A DNA stretch of 64,000 nt from Haloflavibacter putidus (GTDB lineage: Bacteria; Bacteroidota; Bacteroidia; Flavobacteriales; Flavobacteriaceae). Location of the stretch: the NCBI RefSeq assembly GCF_006546625.1, contig NZ_VIAR01000006.1:1-64000 (forward strand). Reading direction: 5' to 3'. Position numbers and translations under genes: made by a program. The notes under the pieces were generated by a model. The model saw only the letters and a program-made list of their open reading frames with translations. It was not told where the DNA came from and searched no databases. Below, one piece after another: positions 29,512-37,836 of this stretch; the stretch's first letter is position 1; the number at the start of each line of letters is the position of its first letter.

Positions 29512-29584
29512 CACGGGTTGAGAGGCTCGAACTCCCGACACCTGGTTTTGGAGACCAGTGCTCTACCAACTGAGCTAAACCCGT
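29512..29584 (-). tRNA. tRNA-Trp (CCA)
   Basis: A 73-nt cloverleaf on the minus strand: acceptor ACGGGTT/AACCCGT, anticodon stem CTGGT/ACCAG, loop CTCCAAA with anticodon CCA, T-arm TTCGAGC. CCA end not encoded. Lies between tuf and secE as in other Bacteroidota. Confidence 0.96.
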
Positions 29585-29685
29585 AAATAGTATAGAATCT
29601 TATTACAAAAAGGAAACTAAACCATAAATACAAGTCAAGGTATTCCGTTTTCACGAAACACCTTAACCTTATACTTAGCTTACGC

Positions 29686-30873
29686 TTATTCTAAAATTTC
29701 AGTTACCTGACCAGCACCTACGGTTCTGCCACCTTCACGGATAGCAAAACGTAAACCTGTGTTCATAGCAATTGGCTGAATCAACTCAACAGTAATAGTT
29801 ACGTTATCTCCAGGCATTACCATTTCTACACCATCAGGCAAGTTAATAGTACCAGTTACGTCTGTTGTTCTTACGTAGAACTGTGGACGATAGTTATTAT
29901 GGAATGGTGTGTGACGACCACCTTCTTCTTTTTTCAAGATATAAACCTCTGCTTTAAACTTAGCGTGAGGAGTTACAGATCCGGGCTTAGTAATCACCAT
30001 ACCACGAGTAATCTGAGTTTTCTCTATACCTCTTAATAAAATACCAACGTTATCACCAGCTTCACCTCTATCTAATATTTTACGGAACATCTCAACTCCA
30101 GTAATAGTAGAAGTAAGTTTACCAGCCCCCATACCGATAATCTCTACAGGATCTCCAGTATTAGCAACACCAGTTTCTATACGACCAGTTGCAACAGTAC
30201 CACGACCAGTAATAGAGAATACATCTTCTATAGGCATTAAGAAATCTTTATCAACATCTCTTTGTGGTAACTCTATCCACTCATCAACAGCTTCCATCAA
30301 ATCCATAACAGTCTTTGACCACTTTTCGTCACCGTTCAAGGCACCTAAAGCAGAACCAGAAATGATAGGAGCATTATCTCCGTCATACTCATAGAAAGAA
30401 AGCAAATCTCTTACTTCCATCTCTACTAATTCTAATAATTCTTCATCGTCAACTAAATCAACTTTATTCAAGAAAGTAACGATTCTTGGAATACCTACCT
30501 GACGCCCTAATAAGATATGCTCACGTGTTTGTGGCATTGGACCGTCTGTAGCAGCAACTACCAAAATAGCACCGTCCATCTGAGCAGCACCTGTAACCAT
30601 GTTCTTCACATAATCGGCGTGACCAGGACAGTCAACGTGCGCATAGTGGCGCTTTTCTGTTTGATATTCTACATGCGAAGAGTTAATTGTAATACCTCTT
30701 TCTTTTTCTTCAGGAGCATTGTCAATTTGATCAAAAGCACTAGCTTCTGAATATCCAGCATCAGCCATTACCTTAGTAATAGCAGCAGTTAAAGTAGTTT
30801 TTCCGTGATCTACGTGTCCAATTGTACCTATATTTAAGTGCGGTTTGGAACGATCATAAGTTTCCTTTGCCAT
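29686..30873 (-). CDS. tuf: Elongation factor Tu
   Basis: A 395-residue EF-Tu delivering aminoacyl-tRNA to the ribosome. GTPase motifs: [17 protein letters not shown], and the usual NKxD written as LNKVDLVDD. Catalytic His is in CPGH. The single copy in this window lies among tRNA genes, so the transcript combines tRNAs and EF-Tu. Confidence 0.99.
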   Translation of the reverse strand: MAKETYDRSKPHLNIGTIGHVDHGKTTLTAAITKVMADAGYSEASAFDQIDNAPEEKERGITINSSHVEYQTEKRHYAHVDCPGHADYVKNMVTGAAQMDGAILVVAATDGPMPQTREHILLGRQVGIPRIVTFLNKVDLVDDEELLELVEMEVRDLLSFYEYDGDNAPIISGSALGALNGDEKWSKTVMDLMEAVDEWIELPQRDVDKDFLMPIEDVFSITGRGTVATGRIETGVANTGDPVEIIGMGAGKLTSTITGVEMFRKILDRGEAGDNVGILLRGIEKTQITRGMVITKPGSVTPHAKFKAEVYILKKEEGGRHTPFHNNYRPQFYVRTTDVTGTINLPDGVEMVMPGDNVTITVELIQPIAMNTGLRFAIREGGRTVGAGQVTEILE

Positions 30874-30993
30874 AATTAATACTTATTTATCTTAGTTTAT
30901 ATTAGTGTTCTATTTTATACAATACAAAAAACCTACTGTCATATCAGCTAGGCTAACTTAAACTTAACGCCGGAGTAAACACCCCAAAACTAG

Positions 30994-31065
30994 AGCCAAC
31001 GACGAGATTTGAACTCGTGGCCTCTTCCTTACCAAGGAAGCGCTCTACCCCTGAGCTACGTCGGC
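30994..31065 (-). tRNA. tRNA-Thr (GGT)
   Basis: A 72-nt cloverleaf: acceptor GCCGACG/CGTTGGC (one G-T pair), anticodon stem CTTCC/GGAAG, loop TTGGTAA with anticodon GGT. Immediately upstream of tuf. Confidence 0.96.
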
Positions 31066-31213
31066 GTAAAACATATAACAACCAAAATTGGCTGTTTTCT
31101 AGAGCTAAAAGGAAATATATTTTTCACTATCACCTCACCTCCGAGACCAGCTTCTACAAGCTACTTTCTTTACTACTCTACGAACCAAACCAAGCCCTGC
31201 CAGTAAAGGTTAG

Positions 31214-31286
31214 AGCGGGAGACCGGGTTCGAACCGGCGACATTCAGCTTGGAAGGCTGACGCTCTACCAACTGAGCTACTCCCGC
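31214..31286 (-). tRNA. tRNA-Gly (TCC)
   Basis: A 73-nt cloverleaf: acceptor GCGGGAG/CTCCCGC, anticodon stem TCAGC/GCTGA, loop CTTCCAA with anticodon TCC. Third gene of the tRNA series. Confidence 0.96.
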
Positions 31287-31399
31287 ATTCTACAACCCAA
31301 AAGGTTGCTTTTGTATTTTTACAAACCTAAACGATTTGCGTCTTGCAATGAAAATTTTGATTTCCTTAAAACCAAAATCCATATAATCTTACAAGCTTG

Positions 31400-31482
31400 T
31401 GGGGAGAGCAGGATTCGAACCTGCGAAGTCGAAAGACAACAGATTTACAGTCTGTCCTCGTTGGCCGCTTGAGTATCTCCCC
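31400..31482 (-). tRNA. tRNA-Tyr (GTA)
   Basis: An 83-nt tRNA with a long variable arm, acceptor GGGGAGA/TCTCCCC, anticodon stem CAGAC-side loop containing GTA. Class II length fits bacterial tRNA-Tyr. Confidence 0.96.
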
Positions 31483-31516
31483 AAAGTATTTCACCTTTCA
31501 AAATTTCATAGAACAG

Positions 31517-31590
31517 AGCCGATGGAGGGACTCGAACCCACGACCTGCTGATTACAAATCAGCTGCTCTAGCCAGCTGAGCTACATCGGC
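31517..31590 (-). tRNA. tRNA-Thr (TGT)
   Basis: A 74-nt cloverleaf: acceptor GCCGATG/CATCGGC, anticodon stem GCTGA/TCAGC, loop TTTGTAA with anticodon TGT. First gene of the tRNA-tuf operon, right behind its promoter. Confidence 0.96.
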
Positions 31591-31613
31591 AAATTGTTCA
31601 GCTTTTTAGTTTT

Positions 31614-31639
31614 AAAAAGCCCGTTGTTTCTAACGGACT
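31614..31639 (-). terminator. Terminator-like hairpin at the head of the tRNA operon
   Basis: Arms AGTCCGTT (31639-31632) and AACGGGCT (31625-31618), 6-nt loop, followed by U residues. The predicted transcript start (about 31637) falls within the first arm. Transcripts reading through from xerC would form the full stem, while those from the tRNA promoter form a shortened one. Acting as an xerC terminator or a weak attenuator is inferred. Confidence 0.55.
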
Positions 31640-31640
31640 G

Positions 31641-31670
31641 CAAATATAGAGCTGTTTATGTTTTATGCAA
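31641..31670 (-). promoter_or_regulatory. Consensus promoter of the tRNA-tuf operon
   Basis: Minus strand: TTG (31670-31668), a 19-bp spacer, then TATATTTG (31648-31641), identical in layout to the prfC promoter. A long A/T tract lies just upstream, a likely UP-like element for a strongly expressed stable-RNA operon. Confidence 0.85.
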
Positions 31671-31808
31671 AACTTTTTTTTATTTTTTTTCAAATATTTT
31701 TAATTCGCCTTAAAAAAGCTCGTTTTAACCCTACTATTTTTTCCATAAATACCTATAAATCAATCATGTTAAACGTTTGACAACTTTCTTTTAAAAAATG
31801 TATTTTCC

Positions 31809-32693
31809 TTAAATGTTTCTTGGATGTGCATTTTTATAGATTTCACTAAGCTCTTTTATATTATTATGGGTGTACACTTGCGTGGAAGCTAAACTAGAAT
31901 GCCCTAATAAATCTTTTACTGCATTTAAATTTGCGCCTTCATTTAAAAGATGAGTAGCAAAACTATGTCTTATTATGTGCGGACTTTTTTTTACTTTACT
32001 AGAAACCCTCGAAAAATAATTATTTACAATTCTATACACCAAAGTCCCGTAAAGTTTTTCACCTTTTTTGGTTAGCAGAAAATACTCAGCCTTTGTTAGG
32101 TTTTCTATTTCCTTTCTCTTATCTAAATACACTTTTAAAATCTCTATAGAAGAAGAAAGGAGAGGTACAATGCGTTCTTTATTGCGTTTACCATAAATTT
32201 TTATTTGGCGTGCAGCTATATCTACATCTGTTAATTTAATGTTTATCAATTCTGCACGTCGCATTCCCGTAGAGTAAAGCAACTCTACCACTAACCTATC
32301 TCGCCAATCTTCGAAACTTTCTAAAGGTATTTCTTGTATTGCATTTTGAATTTCTTCTACCGAAAATGGAGTCTGAATACGCTGCGCCACCTTAAGAGCT
32401 TTATGTTTATTTAACGGAGAGACGCTAACTTGTTTGGTTTTAAGTAAAAACTTGTAATAGGTCTTTAAGGAAGATATTTTTCGGTTAATGCTCCTATTGG
32501 AAGTTTTCGCATCGGAGAGATGAACAATATAACTTCTAATTAAAGAGTAGCTAACTTCTGTTAGGTTGGTTTCTTCAAAATTATCTTTTATAAAAGTTGC
32601 AAATTGTTGCAAATCTTTAATATAAGCCGTTACCGTGTGCACAGAATATTTTTTTTCGTACTGTAGATAATCTTTAAATTGAGAAAAGTCCAT
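31809..32693 (-). CDS. xerC: Tyrosine recombinase XerC-like
   Basis: A 294-residue tyrosine recombinase for chromosome dimer resolution. The N-terminal SAM-like domain (FKDYLQYEKKYSVHTVTAY) precedes the catalytic domain with Arg in GMRRAELINI, HIIRHSFATHLL (His and Arg), GHSSL (second His) and the nucleophile Tyr in TQVYTH. Position between rpsU and the tRNA-tuf operon matches other Bacteroidota, so this is the housekeeping enzyme rather than a mobile-element integrase. The hpf gene often seen just downstream is missing. The ATG directly follows the U-tract of the rpsU terminator. Confidence 0.93.
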   Translation of the reverse strand: MDFSQFKDYLQYEKKYSVHTVTAYIKDLQQFATFIKDNFEETNLTEVSYSLIRSYIVHLSDAKTSNRSINRKISSLKTYYKFLLKTKQVSVSPLNKHKALKVAQRIQTPFSVEEIQNAIQEIPLESFEDWRDRLVVELLYSTGMRRAELINIKLTDVDIAARQIKIYGKRNKERIVPLLSSSIEILKVYLDKRKEIENLTKAEYFLLTKKGEKLYGTLVYRIVNNYFSRVSSKVKKSPHIIRHSFATHLLNEGANLNAVKDLLGHSSLASTQVYTHNNIKELSEIYKNAHPRNI

Positions 32694-32740
32694 AAAAAAA
32701 CGCTTACTTTACAAAGTTAGAAAACTTTACAAAGTAAGCG
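32694..32740 (-). terminator. rpsU terminator abutting the xerC start codon
   Basis: Long stem: CGCTTACTTT (32701-32710) with AAAGTAAGCG (32731-32740), an internal mismatch, then AAAGTT/AACTTT. The seven-base U-tract (32700-32694) ends directly at the xerC ATG. The minus strand within the hairpin also reads TAACTTTG (32719-32712), a -7-like element that could drive xerC. Confidence 0.8.
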
Positions 32741-32761
32741 TATAATTATTTGCACAACCAA

Positions 32762-32956
32762 TTAAAAGTTATCTTGATCTCTTAAACTTTGCACATAGGT
32801 GGCTTTCTGTCGCTGCGCTCTTTTTACAACCGAAGGTTTAGAAAAAGTTTTACGCTCGCGCAATTCTTGTAGGGTTTTTGTACTGGAAAATTTTCGTTTT
32901 AAACGTTTTAACGCTCTTTCAATATTTTCTCCCTCTTTAACATGTATTTTTAACAT
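32762..32956 (-). CDS. rpsU: Ribosomal protein S21 (bS21)
   Basis: A 64-residue basic protein of the small subunit (MLKIHVKEGENIERALKRLK, then FSKPSVVKRAQRQKA). In Bacteroidota ribosomes bS21 helps bury the 16S anti-Shine-Dalgarno tail. Here the gene has a consensus promoter, a 35-nt leader and an exceptionally strong SD, fitting the autogenous control described for Flavobacteriia. Its own terminator follows the stop. Confidence 0.97.
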   Translation of the reverse strand: MLKIHVKEGENIERALKRLKRKFSSTKTLQELRERKTFSKPSVVKRAQRQKATYVQSLRDQDNF

Positions 32957-32963
32957 AGTTGTT

Positions 32964-32972
32964 TCACCTCCC
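32964..32972 (-). promoter_or_regulatory. Strong Shine-Dalgarno of rpsU
   Basis: Minus strand reads GGGAGGTGA, seven nucleotides before the rpsU ATG. No comparable SD was noticed before other genes in the window. Knowledge of Flavobacterium: ribosomes lacking bS21 expose the anti-SD and translate rpsU preferentially. Confidence 0.88.
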
Positions 32973-32994
32973 TTCGCTTAGAATTTTCAGGCGG

Positions 32995-33024
32995 CAAAAT
33001 TATATTTATTTTTCAAATTAACAA
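32995..33024 (-). promoter_or_regulatory. Consensus promoter of rpsU
   Basis: Minus strand TTG (33024-33022), 19-bp spacer, TAATTTTG (33002-32995). The predicted leader is about 35 nt and contains the SD. Confidence 0.75.
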
Positions 33025-33083
33025 AGACCTCTGTCAAAATATTTTTTCTGAATGAGAGACAAAATCAAAACAGAAAAAAAGTC

Positions 33084-33149
33084 TTATTTCGCTGCAGGTT
33101 TGTACTCTTTCTTGTCGATGATCATTTTGGCGATAATTTCTAAAGGCAT
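33084..33149 (-). pseudogene. C-terminal remnant of a second acyl-CoA dehydrogenase
   Basis: Minus strand encodes LEIIAKMIIDKKEYKPAAK and stop, nearly the same as the last 19 residues of the intact enzyme next door (REIIAKMIIDKKEYKPAAR). The two stops are 90 bp apart and the homology covers about 57 bp. It is either the tail of a deleted tandem copy or a short terminal duplication; an ATG at 33149 would make only a 21-codon ORF, so expression is not expected. Confidence 0.8.
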
Positions 33150-33173
33150 TTTCGCCAAAACAATCAAAAAAAA

Positions 33174-34343
33174 CTAGCGCGCTGCCGGCTTGTACTCTTT
33201 CTTATCGATGATCATTTTGGCGATAATTTCACGCAAAATTTCACTAGTGCCACCTCCTATTGGACCTAAACGGCTGTCGCGTAACATTCTGGCTAGTGGA
33301 TATTCTTCCATATAACCATAACCGCCTAAAAATTGTAAGCAAGAATTTATGCCTTCATCCGCGATCTTGGTAGATAAAAGTTTAGACATACTGGCTTCTT
33401 TTACCACATAATGCCCCTCATCTAATTGTTTTGCTACGGCATAATTAAACTGCTTGGCCATTTCTACTTCGCTGGCAATATCTGCAATCTTATGGCGTAG
33501 AGCTTGAAACTTATCTATTGTTTTACCAAAAGCCGTTCGCTCAGACATATATTCTAAGGTATATTCTAAGGCATACTCGGTTCTGGCGTGGGCGTTAATA
33601 CCCATTATTAAACGCTCTAAAGCAAAATGTTGCATTATGTACGGAAAACCTTGACCTTCTTCTCCCATCAAGTTTTCTGCCGGAATTTCAACATCGTTAA
33701 AAGCAATCTCTCCGGTGTCTGAAGCACGCCAGCCCAGTTTATCTAATTTGGTTGCAGAAATACCTGGTGTATCTCTGTCTACCACAAAAATGCTCATTCC
33801 TTTGTTGCCCTTTTCAGGGGAAGTTTTTGCGGCTACTACCAAATAATCTGAATAAACGCCATTGGTAATAAAGGTTTTGGAGCCGTTTAAAATATACTTA
33901 TCTCCTTTTTTTACGGCAGTAGATTTCATACCGGCAACATCAGATCCGCCGAAAGGCTCTGTAATACAAAGACAGCCAATTTTTTCTCCGGTAATACTTG
34001 GCGCTAAATATTCCTTTTTAATGCGATCATCGCCTTCTTTGTTTAGGTGCGTCATAGCCAAATAGGCGTGCGCCCACATTGCGGCCGCAAAACCACCGGA
34101 ATTTATGCGTTGCAACTCTTCTAAGAAAATTACCGTGTAAAAAAGATCTAAATCTAAACCCCCGTATTCTTCTGGGTAGTTAAGGCCAAAATAGCCCATC
34201 TCACCAAACTTTTCCCAAATAAAACGTTCTATGGTTCCCGTTTTTTCCCACTTATCAACATACGGCACGACTTCTTTGTGTAAAAAATCTCTAAAGCTTT
34301 TTCTAAAATGCTCGTGCTCTTCTGTAAAATACGTACTGTTCAT
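33174..34343 (-). CDS. Acyl-CoA dehydrogenase
   Basis: A 389-residue FAD enzyme that forms a 2,3-trans double bond in acyl-CoA, passing electrons to ETF. Signatures: LCITEPFGGSDVAGM (FAD/substrate), FITNG, and the C-terminal LQFLGGYGYMEEYPLARMLRD with a catalytic Glu expected in the GGTSEILR region. Closest by feel to long- or medium-chain ACADs. It is transcribed leftward 94 bp after the HhH gene, and a duplicated tail fragment follows it. Confidence 0.94.
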   Translation of the reverse strand: MNSTYFTEEHEHFRKSFRDFLHKEVVPYVDKWEKTGTIERFIWEKFGEMGYFGLNYPEEYGGLDLDLFYTVIFLEELQRINSGGFAAAMWAHAYLAMTHLNKEGDDRIKKEYLAPSITGEKIGCLCITEPFGGSDVAGMKSTAVKKGDKYILNGSKTFITNGVYSDYLVVAAKTSPEKGNKGMSIFVVDRDTPGISATKLDKLGWRASDTGEIAFNDVEIPAENLMGEEGQGFPYIMQHFALERLIMGINAHARTEYALEYTLEYMSERTAFGKTIDKFQALRHKIADIASEVEMAKQFNYAVAKQLDEGHYVVKEASMSKLLSTKIADEGINSCLQFLGGYGYMEEYPLARMLRDSRLGPIGGGTSEILREIIAKMIIDKKEYKPAAR

Positions 34344-34437
34344 TTATTATTTGATTTTAATAGCAATTTCTTGTTATATACTGAATGCATCAAAAATAAC
34401 AAGTATTCGTAGAATATCGCTAATTTTTTGATATTTT

Positions 34438-35325
34438 CTATTTTATTTGCACATAAAGTTTTATGCGTTCTATTTTATAGGCCGGAAAATCTTCTATTTT
34501 GGCAAGTTCTTCAAAAGTTTTAATGCCTTCGTGCAGTTCTCTGTAGTTTATAATTTCGCGCGCCAGTTCGTAATTAAAATATGGAATTTCTGATAATTGT
34601 ATAAGCGTTGCTTTGTTAAGGTCTAAAACTTCTACCGACGGCGGAGTTTTCACGGTAAAGCGGGCTAGAAGTTTTTCTTCGGTTTCGTACTTTAGACCGT
34701 AAATATCTTTTATTTGTATGTCTGCTACAAAGCCATCTAATTTATTACGGTAACGCAAAATCCGTAAAGCTATTTTTTCGCCAATCCCATTTATTTCTTG
34801 CAATTGGGCCGACGTAGCTTGGTTTAAATCTGTTTTCTTTGCGTACGGCAACGCTTTAACTTGCTGTTTCTGCTGTTTCTTGGTTTTGTTTTGTGCCACC
34901 ACCCAATCCGGGAATTTAAAATACGGTGCTATTTTATTCAGTAAAGAATCAGAAATTTCAGTAACGTTTTGAAAATCTTTTTTAGAATTTATCCATTGGT
35001 CTTTTTCACGAAAAGCGTGCAACCTGTCTATTTCTTCGGTAGACATTCCTAAAGTGTATCCTTTATAATCTGTAATAAAATTAGGATTGAAAGGATATAT
35101 CTTATACGTCTTTTTTTGCTTCTTTAGTTGCAGCTTTTTTAAAGAATCTAATTCTTTTTGAACCGCCAAAAACTCTTTTTCTTGGTCTTTGGTTAATGTA
35201 TTTTCGGGAGCTTGCTTATTTACCCAAAACATTCCGCCAAGCAAGACAAGAATAATTAAAGACATAAAAAAAATCCCATTTCGTTGACTTTTCGTAAAAA
35301 TGAGATGGGATTTATTAAATGACAT
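34438..35325 (-). CDS. Helix-hairpin-helix (ComEA-like) membrane-anchored protein
   Basis: A 295-residue protein with one N-terminal membrane helix (about residues 16-34), a charged coiled region, and two or more HhH motifs. The clearest is ATSAQLQEINGIGEKIALRILRYR (about 168-192) with a second near ATLIQLSEIPYFNYELAREIINYR. HhH domains of this class bind DNA nonspecifically, as in ComEA. In Flavobacteriia such proteins are common and of uncertain role. The starting FTKSQRNGIFF is typical, supporting the upstream ATG. It begins 22 bp after the symporter stop. Confidence 0.87.
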   Translation of the reverse strand: MSFNKSHLIFTKSQRNGIFFMSLIILVLLGGMFWVNKQAPENTLTKDQEKEFLAVQKELDSLKKLQLKKQKKTYKIYPFNPNFITDYKGYTLGMSTEEIDRLHAFREKDQWINSKKDFQNVTEISDSLLNKIAPYFKFPDWVVAQNKTKKQQKQQVKALPYAKKTDLNQATSAQLQEINGIGEKIALRILRYRNKLDGFVADIQIKDIYGLKYETEEKLLARFTVKTPPSVEVLDLNKATLIQLSEIPYFNYELAREIINYRELHEGIKTFEELAKIEDFPAYKIERIKLYVQIK

Positions 35326-35347
35326 ATTTTAAAGGTTTAGAACTCCA

Positions 35348-37450
35348 TTAAGCTTGTTGTTTTCCGGATTTGGTAAACAATTCGTTAGCTTTTAATTTTC
35401 TAAAGTATTCACGCAGGTCTTCCCGCACTTCGCCAGACATTATATATAAACCAATAATATTAGGAAAAGACATGGCCAATATCATCATATCTGAAAAATC
35501 TAGTACTGCGCCAAGACTAATAGAGGCACCTACGACAACAAATACACAGAATATTATTTTATAGATAAATTCTGTTTTTTTACTTTTTCCGAAAAGATAC
35601 GTCCAAGCGCGCATGCCGTAATACGACCAAGAAATCATAGTAGAAAAAGCGAATAAAAATACTGCCGCGGCTAATACATAAGGAAACCAAGAAATAACAC
35701 TGGCAAATGCTTGCGAGGTTAATTCTACTCCGCCAATACCTTCAACTTCGTGCATTCCGGTAAAAATAAGTACCAAAGCAGTAAGTGTACAAACTACTAC
35801 TGTATCTATAAACGGCTCTAATAAAGCCACAAAACCTTCTGATGGTGGATGATGGGTTTTGGCTGCACTATGCGCAATAGCGGCAGAACCAACCCCAGCC
35901 TCGTTAGAAAATGCTGCCCGTTGAAAACCAACTACGAGCACTCCAATAACACCACCTTTTAATGCACTTGGAGAAAATGCTCCGTTAATAATTGCAGAAA
36001 AAGCAGCGCCTATATTTTCAAAATTAAAGCCAATAACAATCAAACATCCTATCACATAAATAATAGCCATAAACGGTACAACTTTACCGGTTACTTTAGC
36101 AATACTATTAATACCACCAATTATAACAACACCTACCAAAATTGCGATTACCAGACCAAATAAAAAACCATTACCTTCTAAGGCAGGAAATTGTCCGGAT
36201 AATATGCTAAAAGACTGGTTGGCTTGAAACATATTTCCGCCACCAAAAGATGCTCCTACACCCAATACGGCAAAAAGACCGGCTAAAAATTTACCTAAAC
36301 CACGCATATTTCTTTTCTCCAAACCGTAACGCAAGTAATTCATAGGTCCGCCAAAAATTCTGTTTTCAGAATCTATAAAGCGGTATTTTACACCTAATGT
36401 ACATTCTACAAATTTAGAAGACATACCTAAAAGACCGGCTACAACCATCCAAAAAGTAGCACCGGCACCTCCCAAAGAAACCGCTACGGCAACCCCAGCA
36501 ATATTACCCAAACCAACTGTTGCAGAAACGGCAGTAGCAAGCGCTTGAAAGTGAGTTATTTTTCCGGGCGCATTAGGATCGTCATACTTTCCTTTTGCTA
36601 AATCTAAACTGTGTCTAAAACCTCTAATGTTGATAAAGCCCATTCTTATTGTAAAGAAAGTGGCTCCTAAAATAAGCCAAACCACAATAAAAGGTATAGC
36701 GTTTTGTTTAACATCGCCATTAGGATGCGTTAAGGCAATTGGCTTGTCATATTTTATTTCTGCTAGGTGATGCGCACCTTGCTCTATTTTGTGTTGTGTA
36801 TTATCTGGATTAAAAATAACATTTCCTTCCTGTACCAAATAAGTTAAAGTACCATTGGCAGGCGACGTTACTCGTAACTCTTCTCTACCGTCTTTTTGAA
36901 CAACAGCAATTTCTTCTCCTCTATTTACTTTAGAACCTTCTGGTTTTAACCATTTTTGTAAAACCGATTTTTTATCGGTCTCCGCTGACCAACGCGGAAT
37001 AGGAATTTTTTTGCTTTCGGCATATACAACCGGATCGTAGATGCCTATGGCAGCAAAAGGGTCCCAAAATAAAATTGCTCCCATACTTTCTACAATAGGA
37101 GCAAAAAAACCGTTAAAATGTTCGGTAACAGATTCTACTTTTATACGGTAAGATTTTGTAATCGTATTTTGATCTGCATCTGTAATTATAACTTGATATG
37201 GAATACCTTCCGTTAAATTTGATGCTGTGCTGGATCTTAAAGAAGTTTCTGGATTGCTCCATTTATAAGTATATGGCGGCTTACCACCACTTACTTCTAA
37301 ACTTATAAAACCGTCGTTTATTAGATTGGACGGATTTTCAATTTTTGCATCAACTTTTAGCTCTCCACTATTTGCTTCTACTAAACCTTGTGCATTTCCA
37401 GTTAAAATACCCACACAAACAAGTAGGAACGAAAGCATAATATTTTTCAT
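35348..37450 (-). CDS. Sodium:amino-acid symporter (AGCS) with exported N-terminal domains, copy 1
   Basis: A 700-residue protein whose C-terminal 450 residues are an AGCS carrier (sodium- or proton-coupled alanine/glycine uptake), with ATAVSATVGLGNIAGVAVAVSLGG, GGPMNYLRYGLEKR and GFQRAAFSNEAGVGSAAIAHS. Unusually, it begins with a signal peptide (about 1-20), a SprB-repeat-like beta domain (about 30-105, GGKPPYTYKWSN) and a lipoyl/biotinyl-like beta domain (about 150-230). The usual lysine motif is lacking. These would face the periplasm. A paralog with the same architecture lies at 40598-42697. Confidence 0.93.
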   Translation of the reverse strand: MKNIMLSFLLVCVGILTGNAQGLVEANSGELKVDAKIENPSNLINDGFISLEVSGGKPPYTYKWSNPETSLRSSTASNLTEGIPYQVIITDADQNTITKSYRIKVESVTEHFNGFFAPIVESMGAILFWDPFAAIGIYDPVVYAESKKIPIPRWSAETDKKSVLQKWLKPEGSKVNRGEEIAVVQKDGREELRVTSPANGTLTYLVQEGNVIFNPDNTQHKIEQGAHHLAEIKYDKPIALTHPNGDVKQNAIPFIVVWLILGATFFTIRMGFINIRGFRHSLDLAKGKYDDPNAPGKITHFQALATAVSATVGLGNIAGVAVAVSLGGAGATFWMVVAGLLGMSSKFVECTLGVKYRFIDSENRIFGGPMNYLRYGLEKRNMRGLGKFLAGLFAVLGVGASFGGGNMFQANQSFSILSGQFPALEGNGFLFGLVIAILVGVVIIGGINSIAKVTGKVVPFMAIIYVIGCLIVIGFNFENIGAAFSAIINGAFSPSALKGGVIGVLVVGFQRAAFSNEAGVGSAAIAHSAAKTHHPPSEGFVALLEPFIDTVVVCTLTALVLIFTGMHEVEGIGGVELTSQAFASVISWFPYVLAAAVFLFAFSTMISWSYYGMRAWTYLFGKSKKTEFIYKIIFCVFVVVGASISLGAVLDFSDMMILAMSFPNIIGLYIMSGEVREDLREYFRKLKANELFTKSGKQQA

Positions 37451-37586
37451 AAATCGTTATTGAAATTTAAAGTTTACGGCTAATTAAGAAATTTTTAACG
37501 GCACAATATCCTAAAAAAAAGACTTTTTAAAAAGATAAAACACTAAAAATTAAAGCAGCTACTTAATTTTAACGCAAATAATTTAC

Positions 37587-37817
37587 TTACAAATCAAAAA
37601 CAGATGTTCTTTTGGTATACACCAAGTCCTTTAACCTCAACCAAAAAGCCAAGGTAAGGTAAAATGCAAAACCAATTCCCAGGGTGGCAAAAGAGAGGTA
37701 TATAAAAAACAAACGAACACTTTTTACGCGCATCCCAATTCTATCTGCCAATCTAGAACTTACATAAAAACCATTACGCTCAAAATAATAACGTATTCTG
37801 TACATTAAATTTGCCAT
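37587..37817 (-). CDS. PspC-domain membrane protein
   Basis: A 76-residue protein with a PspC-like core: charged N-terminus, YVSSRLADRIGMRVKSVRLFF, then one hydrophobic membrane segment (about 37-60). PspC proteins respond to envelope stress in enterobacteria; small forms here have no proven role. It lies 19 bp after the DUF2851 gene at the end of a three-gene operon. Confidence 0.82.
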   Translation of the reverse strand: MANLMYRIRYYFERNGFYVSSRLADRIGMRVKSVRLFFIYLSFATLGIGFAFYLTLAFWLRLKDLVYTKRTSVFDL

Positions 37818-37836
37818 AATACAAAAATAAGCATTT

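Noticed and set aside
29389-29586. Plus-strand ORF across tRNA-Trp
   Set aside because: It runs through a tRNA on the other strand and has no family character.
31017-31579. Plus-strand ORFs in the tRNA region
   Set aside because: They read the antisense of four tRNAs.
31809-32693. Mobile-element integrase
   Set aside because: The tyrosine recombinase is in the conserved rpsU-xerC-tuf position and fits housekeeping XerC.
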